Positions 59,960 to 64,000 of a DNA stretch of 64,000 bases are shown here, one piece after another. The stretch is from JBCBSP01 sp039819095 (GTDB taxonomy: Bacteria; Pseudomonadota; Alphaproteobacteria; Caulobacterales; Maricaulaceae). The first letter of the stretch is position 1. Every line of letters starts with the position of its first letter. Both the position numbers and the translations under genes were made by a program. The notes below the pieces were generated by a model. That model was not told the origin of the DNA. It searched no databases and saw nothing but the letters and a program-made list of their open reading frames with translations. The DNA is taken from positions 62,001 through 126,000 of the forward strand of contig JBCBSP010000003.1 of assembly GCA_039819095.1 (NCBI GenBank). Direction: 5' to 3'.

Positions 59960-60099
59960 CAGGGCTTTCCTGTGGTCGCGAAGCAGGCGATCAAACTCGC
60001 GCAAAATGCTTTTGACAGGGCGTCGAGAACGTGGCAACTCGCGCGCCGTTTTTCAGTCATGCGTTCCAGCGGAGCCGCTCGACAATAGGGGGATCGGCC

Positions 60100-60561
60100 T
60101 TGGCGAAACCAGAACTCGGCACAAAGCGCGTCTGTCCGGAAACGGGCAAGAAATTTTACGATCTGGGCAAGGACCCGATCGTGTCGCCTTTCACCGGCAA
60201 GGAATACCCGCTTTCCTATTTTGAGGAGGTGATCGTCAAACCGGCGAAGAAAGCCAAAGCCAAGCCGGAACCGGAGGCCGAAGAGGCCGAGGACGAGGAA
60301 ACCGAAGCCGAGGCCGTCGACACTGAGGACGAGGACGAAGACGCGCCGGAAATCGACGAGCCGCCCATCGAGATGGGCAGCGATGGGGATGATGACGACG
60401 ACGCCAAGAGCCCCGAGGACGAGCTGGCTGAAAGCTTCACCGATGAGGCTGACAGCGAAGAGGATGATGCCGACGACACCGGCGTCCTGCTCGATGACGA
60501 GGATGATGACGATTTCGGCGCCGACATCACACTCGGCGACGACGATGACGACAAGGCCTGA
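60100..60561 (+). CDS. TIGR02300-family protein with long acidic tail, TTG start
   Basis: This 153-residue alphaproteobacterial protein has a conserved N-terminus (AKPELGTKRVCPETGKKFYD, then LGKDPIVSPFTGKEYPLS) that looks like a truncated zinc-ribbon fold with one cysteine kept. After residue 55 it is almost entirely acidic, with runs such as EDEDEDAPEIDE and DGDDDDDAKS. The function is unknown. The start is the TTG at 60100, preceded by AGGGGGA; family members begin MAKPELG at this point. It is usually next to aroA, as here. Confidence 0.85.
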   Translation: MAKPELGTKRVCPETGKKFYDLGKDPIVSPFTGKEYPLSYFEEVIVKPAKKAKAKPEPEAEEAEDEETEAEAVDTEDEDEDAPEIDEPPIEMGSDGDDDDDAKSPEDELAESFTDEADSEEDDADDTGVLLDDEDDDDFGADITLGDDDDDKA

Positions 60562-60611
60562 GCGTGAAGGCCGCGCCTGTGCAGCGCGCCTGACTTGACC
60601 GCGCAAGACAC

Positions 60612-60640
60612 TTGATCGCGCCGCGGCGCTTGCCTAAGTT
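60612..60640 (+). promoter_or_regulatory. Probable promoter of tRNA-Ala
   Basis: TTGATC at 60612-60617 and TAAGTT at 60635-60640 are spaced by exactly 17 bp and fit a housekeeping sigma promoter. Transcription would start near 60647, leaving a 57-base leader before the tRNA. Confidence 0.45.
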
Positions 60641-60703
60641 CCGCGCTCTTCGCCAGCGGCGGGCCTCCCAGAGCCTGCTTCAGCTGCGGCGATAACCCGT
60701 TTC

Positions 60704-60779
<76 letters not shown>

Positions 60780-60784
60780 GATCA

Positions 60785-60818
60785 GCCCCGCGCTTAACGG
60801 CGCGGGGCTTTTCTTCTT
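60785..60818 (+). terminator. Intrinsic terminator of tRNA-Ala
   Basis: GCCCCGCG at 60785-60792 pairs with CGCGGGGC at 60801-60808 and is followed by TTTTCTTCTT. It begins six bases after the tRNA 3' end. Confidence 0.9.
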
Positions 60819-60895
60819 ACCGCACGACTGAAACGCGTCGATATTGACCTTCGCGGGCCGGCTCCCCATTTCATCTCAATGAGGAATGAAGCGGT

Positions 60896-61165
60896 TTGAG
60901 CCCTATGATGAATACCAACCCGACCGAGACTGAGTCCGAAACCGAAGCCAGCCCGCTCGTCTATGTACGCGAAGTGGCTGGCGCTGAGGTTCTGGCGCGC
61001 AGTTCCCAGAGCGCCATCGAAGCCAGCGGCATCGCGATCGATCCCGGCGACACGCTCTACGCCGTGCATGACGAAAGCGGTCAGCCCATGGCGGTGTTCT
61101 CTGAACGCGAAGCCGCTTTCGCGGCGGCGCGCTGGCATGGCGCTGAACCGGTCAGCGTGCACTGA
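60896..61165 (+). CDS. DUF1150-family protein
   Basis: This 89-residue protein has the DUF1150 core: VYVREV, then LYAVHDESGQPMAVFSERE, AAFAAARWHG and the closing LEP-like EPVSVH. The family is small, restricted mostly to alphaproteobacteria and of unknown function; in rhizobia it often sits beside small heat-shock genes, which are not seen here. GAGGAA supports a TTG start at 60896; ATG 60905 or 60908 would be three or four residues shorter. Confidence 0.75.
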   Translation: MSPMMNTNPTETESETEASPLVYVREVAGAEVLARSSQSAIEASGIAIDPGDTLYAVHDESGQPMAVFSEREAAFAAARWHGAEPVSVH

Positions 61166-61380
61166 GACGAAACCGTATGACATTCGCGCGCCCGGTTCCT
61201 CCCCCCGGAGCCTGAAAGCGCGAACAGAGCGCCCCCGCCGCCGCCCCCATCGGCCGGGGGCGCTCGCCCTTCCACTCACACCCTTGGCCCTGCCCGAGAA
61301 GGGGAGGATTGCCGGTTGGCTTTGGCGATGAGGTCACGGATCGGCTCCCGACGCCAGCCTTTCGATAACGAATGTTGAGA

Positions 61381-61504
61381 TGTCATCCCGGGCGCGAAGC
61401 GACCCGGAATCCATTCCGGTCGGCCTGAACCGACAGGCTCCAAGCGTCAACGTGACGGAATAGATCCCGGCTCGACGCGCTGAAGCGCTTGGCCTTCGAT
61501 GACA
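61381..61504. repeat. Intergenic mosaic palindromic repeat
   Basis: A 124-bp element begins TGTCATCCCGGGCGCG and ends in GATGACA, its ends forming a perfect seven-base inverted repeat. Inside, GACCCGGAATCCATTCCGG and GATCCCGGCTCG mirror each other. Elements of this style are common between genes in alphaproteobacteria. The rest of the 407-bp gap between the DUF1150 gene and serA holds only further short palindromic debris and no gene. Confidence 0.65.
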
Positions 61505-61572
61505 AGGGGAGGGGAAGGTGAGCGGCTTGAGCGATCCGGGATGGAATTACGTGTGATGAAAGAGCGCCGGCC

Positions 61573-62796
61573 TCAAACGGGTGCTGCGATCAAGCGGGCG
61601 CGGATCGTGCCGTTGATGGCGCGCACCTGGTCCAGCAGGCCCGCCGGCAAATCGCCTTCCAGATCAGTGACCGCATAGCCGATCTCGCCCTTCGTCTGCA
61701 GGAATTGCGACGCGACATTGGCTCCCGCGCTGGAGGCGACATCGTTCAGCGCGCGCAGATAGCCCGGCGCATTGCGGTGCGGCGCGATCAGTCGGGTGCG
61801 GCCGGACTGGATCGGGCCGGGATCGACCTCGGGAAAATTCACCGCGCGCGATGTGGAGCCTTCATGGATGAAGCGGGCGAGCTTGATCGCCGCGTCCTCG
61901 CCGATGGCCGCCTGCGCCTCGGCGGTCGAGCCGCCGATATGCGGTGTGAGGATGACGTTCGGACAGCCGATCAGCGGGCTCTCAAACGCCTCGTCTTTGG
62001 ACTTCGGTTCCTTGGGAAACACGTCTACGGCCGCGCCGGCCAGATGGCCGCTCTTCAGCGCATCGGCGAGCGCGTCGACATCGACAAGATCGCCCCGCGC
62101 CTGATTGATCAACACCGCGCCCGGCTTCATACGCGAAATCTCAGAGCGACCGATCATGTTCCGGGTGCGGGACGTCGCAGGCACGTGCAGGGTGACGATG
62201 TCGCTTTCACCAAGCAGCGTGTCGAGCCGGTCCACCGCGCGGGCGTTGCCGTGGGCGAGTTTGGGTTCAATGTCGTGATAGAAGACGTGCATGCCCAGCG
62301 CCGAGGCGATCACAGACAGCTGGGCTCCGATATTGCCGTAGCCGATAATGCCGAGCTTCTTCTTGCGAACCTCATAAGCGCCATCGGCGGTTTTCAGCCA
62401 CTGGCCTTTTTCGATGGCGAACATTTTCTCCGGGATTCGTCGCATCAGCATGATCACCGAAGCGATGGTCAGCTCCGCAACCGAGCGGGTATTGCCGAAG
62501 GGCGCGTTAAACACCGGGATGCCGCGCCGGGCCGTCTCATCAAGATCGACCTGATTGGTTCCGATGCAGAAACACCCCACCGCCTGAAGACGCACCGCCG
62601 CGTCCAGAAGCTCCGCATCCACCTGGGTGCGCGAGCGAATGCCGAGAATGTCGGCGCCAGCAACATCGCCGAACAGAGCGCTGCGCTCCGGCGAACCCGG
62701 GCGACGCTCGACCGCGATGGCCCCGAAGCTCTGGAGCGCTGCGTCGGCGTCCGGGTGAACGTTTTCCACCAGCAGGGCGGCGGGGGCGTCGGTCAT
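61573..62796 (-). CDS. serA: D-3-phosphoglycerate dehydrogenase
   Basis: This 407-residue NAD-dependent enzyme starts serine synthesis. The cofactor loop GYGNIGAQLSVIASALGM is near residue 155, the catalytic arginine in NQARGDLVD near 236, and the His-Glu relay at PHIGGSTAEAQ near 288. A C-terminal ACT domain (about 335-407, NDVASSAGANVASQFLQTKG) makes it the E. coli type, which is feedback-inhibited by serine. The ATG at 62796 has AGGA eight bases upstream; the frame continues upstream without similarity. Confidence 0.93.
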   Translation of the reverse strand: MTDAPAALLVENVHPDADAALQSFGAIAVERRPGSPERSALFGDVAGADILGIRSRTQVDAELLDAAVRLQAVGCFCIGTNQVDLDETARRGIPVFNAPFGNTRSVAELTIASVIMLMRRIPEKMFAIEKGQWLKTADGAYEVRKKKLGIIGYGNIGAQLSVIASALGMHVFYHDIEPKLAHGNARAVDRLDTLLGESDIVTLHVPATSRTRNMIGRSEISRMKPGAVLINQARGDLVDVDALADALKSGHLAGAAVDVFPKEPKSKDEAFESPLIGCPNVILTPHIGGSTAEAQAAIGEDAAIKLARFIHEGSTSRAVNFPEVDPGPIQSGRTRLIAPHRNAPGYLRALNDVASSAGANVASQFLQTKGEIGYAVTDLEGDLPAGLLDQVRAINGTIRARLIAAPV

Positions 62797-62893
62797 GGCG
62801 AAATCCTGCGAAATCAATGCTGCACTGCGGCGAGCATGAGCCAAGCGGTATGAAAAGCAAGCGCGCGAAAGCGCCGCGCCGCAGCGCCTGATT

Positions 62894-63622
62894 TCACTTC
62901 GCCTGCGGCGTCGGTGTTTTGTCCTTGAACCTGCACAGATCCGCGATAGCGCAGCGCCAGCATTCCGGCTTGCGCGCCTTGCACACATAGCGTCCGTGCA
63001 GGATCAGCCAGTGATGCGCACCCTTCAGATAGGCCGCTGGCGTGATCCGCTCCAGCCGCGCTTCGACCTCGTCCGGGGTCTTGCCCGGCGCCAGGCGCGT
63101 GCGGTTGCCGACCCGGAAGATATGGGTGTCCACCGCAATGGTCGGCTCGCCAAACGCCTCGTTCATCACCACGTTGGCCGTCTTGCGCCCGACGCCGGGA
63201 AGACGGACGAGCGCGTCGCGGGTGCGGGGGACCTCGCCGCCGAATTCCTCGATGATCATCTTCGACAGGGCGATGACGTTCTTCGCCTTGTTGCGGAACA
63301 GCCCGATCGTCTTGATGTGCTCGCGCACGCCCTCTTCGCCCAGCGCAATCATGGCTTCAGGCGTATCGGCGTCCGCGAAGAGCCGGCGCGTGGCCTTGTT
63401 CACCCCAACATCGGTCGCCTGGGCCGACAGCGCCACGGCGACCACAAGCGTGTAAGGGTCGGTGTATTCCAGCTCGGTCTTGGGGTCCGGCAGGTTGCCC
63501 GCAAGGCGCGCGAAAATCTCTTCAGCCACTTCCTTGTTGAGGCCGGGCGCGGCGCGCTTCTTCTTCGCGCGGGCGCCTTTTGAAGCCGGCTTGCGCGCGT
63601 GGGCGGTTTCTTTCTTGTTCAT
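62894..63622 (-). CDS. nth: Endonuclease III
   Basis: This 242-residue DNA glycosylase/AP lyase removes oxidised pyrimidines. The helix-hairpin-helix LPGVGRKTANVV includes the catalytic lysine, VDTHIFRVGNR supplies the aspartate, and CKARKPECWRCAIADLC carries the four cysteines of the iron-sulphur cluster. The first 25 residues are rich in Lys/Arg/Ala. The ATG at 63622 gives the expected start; an ATG at 63691 would add an unlikely lead. Confidence 0.94.
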   Translation of the reverse strand: MNKKETAHARKPASKGARAKKKRAAPGLNKEVAEEIFARLAGNLPDPKTELEYTDPYTLVVAVALSAQATDVGVNKATRRLFADADTPEAMIALGEEGVREHIKTIGLFRNKAKNVIALSKMIIEEFGGEVPRTRDALVRLPGVGRKTANVVMNEAFGEPTIAVDTHIFRVGNRTRLAPGKTPDEVEARLERITPAAYLKGAHHWLILHGRYVCKARKPECWRCAIADLCRFKDKTPTPQAK

Positions 63623-63702
63623 GGCAGGCCAGTTAGCCGCCTGGCGCCCGCACGGCAAGCACAGCTTCCCAATCGGTGCGGCGCGCGGCATAAGCCCGCC
63701 CC

Positions 63703-64000
63703 ATGAAACCGGACGCTTTTCGCCTCGACCCCGAAACCTATCCGCTCAGCGTGATCGTGCCCTCGCGCTTTCGCGATCTCGATACGCTGGGCCATATCAA
63801 TAATGTCGCCATCGGCTCCTTCTACGAGGAAGGCCGCGCCACGCTGAACCGCGCCGCCCTGCCGCATGATCTCAGAAGAGCGCACGATATCCGCCTGCTC
63901 ATCGCGGATGTGCACATCGCCTATCTCGCCGAGGCGCATTATCCCGGCGATATCCAGGTGCGCGCCGGGATCAGCCGGATTGGCGGCTCCAGCTATACCA
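63703..64000 (+). CDS. Acyl-CoA thioesterase, 4HBT family (partial, cut by window edge)
   Basis: The first 99 residues of a hotdog-fold thioesterase are present. SRFRDLDTLGHINNVAIGSF near residues 21-40 is the active-site motif of the family, and the frame is open to the end of the window. It resembles the thioesterase encoded at 37453 in the D-x-x-GHINN motif but not closely elsewhere. It diverges from nth, 80 bp away. Confidence 0.8.
   Translation, partial: MKPDAFRLDPETYPLSVIVPSRFRDLDTLGHINNVAIGSFYEEGRATLNRAALPHDLRRAHDIRLLIADVHIAYLAEAHYPGDIQVRAGISRIGGSSYT

Overview
The window is GC-rich chromosomal DNA of an alphaproteobacterium, most likely a member of the Caulobacterales/Maricaulales (Oceanicaulis- or Maricaulis-like). 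The evidence is the phoR-pstCAB-phoU-phoB order without pstS, the trpFBA-accD-folC string, the TIGR02300-aroA and rpsA-ihfB neighbourhood, a DUF1150 protein and an AccD with a degenerate zinc ribbon. No prophage, IS element, CRISPR array or rRNA was seen. There is one tRNA gene (Ala, anticodon GGC).

Layout. 1-13.5 kb: a catabolic island. A LiuR-like MerR regulator diverges from SDR, acyl-CoA carboxylase beta, acyl-CoA dehydrogenase, enoyl-CoA hydratase, biotin carboxylase/BCCP, a BKACE-type cleavage enzyme, acyl-CoA synthetase and a Baeyer-Villiger-type monooxygenase, followed by an HSL-type hydrolase (reverse) and an Old-Yellow-Enzyme-like oxidoreductase. The carboxylase-dehydrogenase-hydratase-carboxylase core removes 3-methyl branches from acyl-CoAs, as in the leucine (Liu) and acyclic terpene (Atu) routes. 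With the monooxygenase, hydrolase and ene-reductase it could degrade a terpenoid-like ketone; this is inference. 13.7-23.6 kb, all reverse: a dihydrolipoyl dehydrogenase, an M13 lipoprotein peptidase and a three-gene RND efflux operon. 23.8-31.2 kb: the phosphate-starvation operon with candidate Pho boxes.

31.4-50.1 kb is a patchwork of metabolic, transport and regulatory genes: DMT transporters, YciB, an AprI/Inh-like protein, MmsA, an S9-peptidase relic, Fe-alcohol dehydrogenase, ZapE, two MarR regulators with candidate operators, a NUDIX protein, an ArsC-like protein, a CitE-like lyase, a pyridoxal-kinase/DUF429 fusion, a serine beta-lactamase-like hydrolase, a cold-shock protein, Asd and an epoxide hydrolase. 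The interval 50,110-50,482 has no recognisable gene but carries a very strong Shine-Dalgarno sequence, an 11-codon reading frame and several hairpins.

50.5-64 kb is conserved housekeeping: folC, accD, trpA, trpB, trpF, mscL, ihfB, rpsA and aroA in reverse, then a TIGR02300 protein, tRNA-Ala, a DUF1150 protein, serA, nth and a thioesterase cut by the window edge. The cmk gene that I expect between aroA and rpsA is absent. Start codons were chosen from Shine-Dalgarno spacing and family length; several genes appear to start with TTG or GTG.
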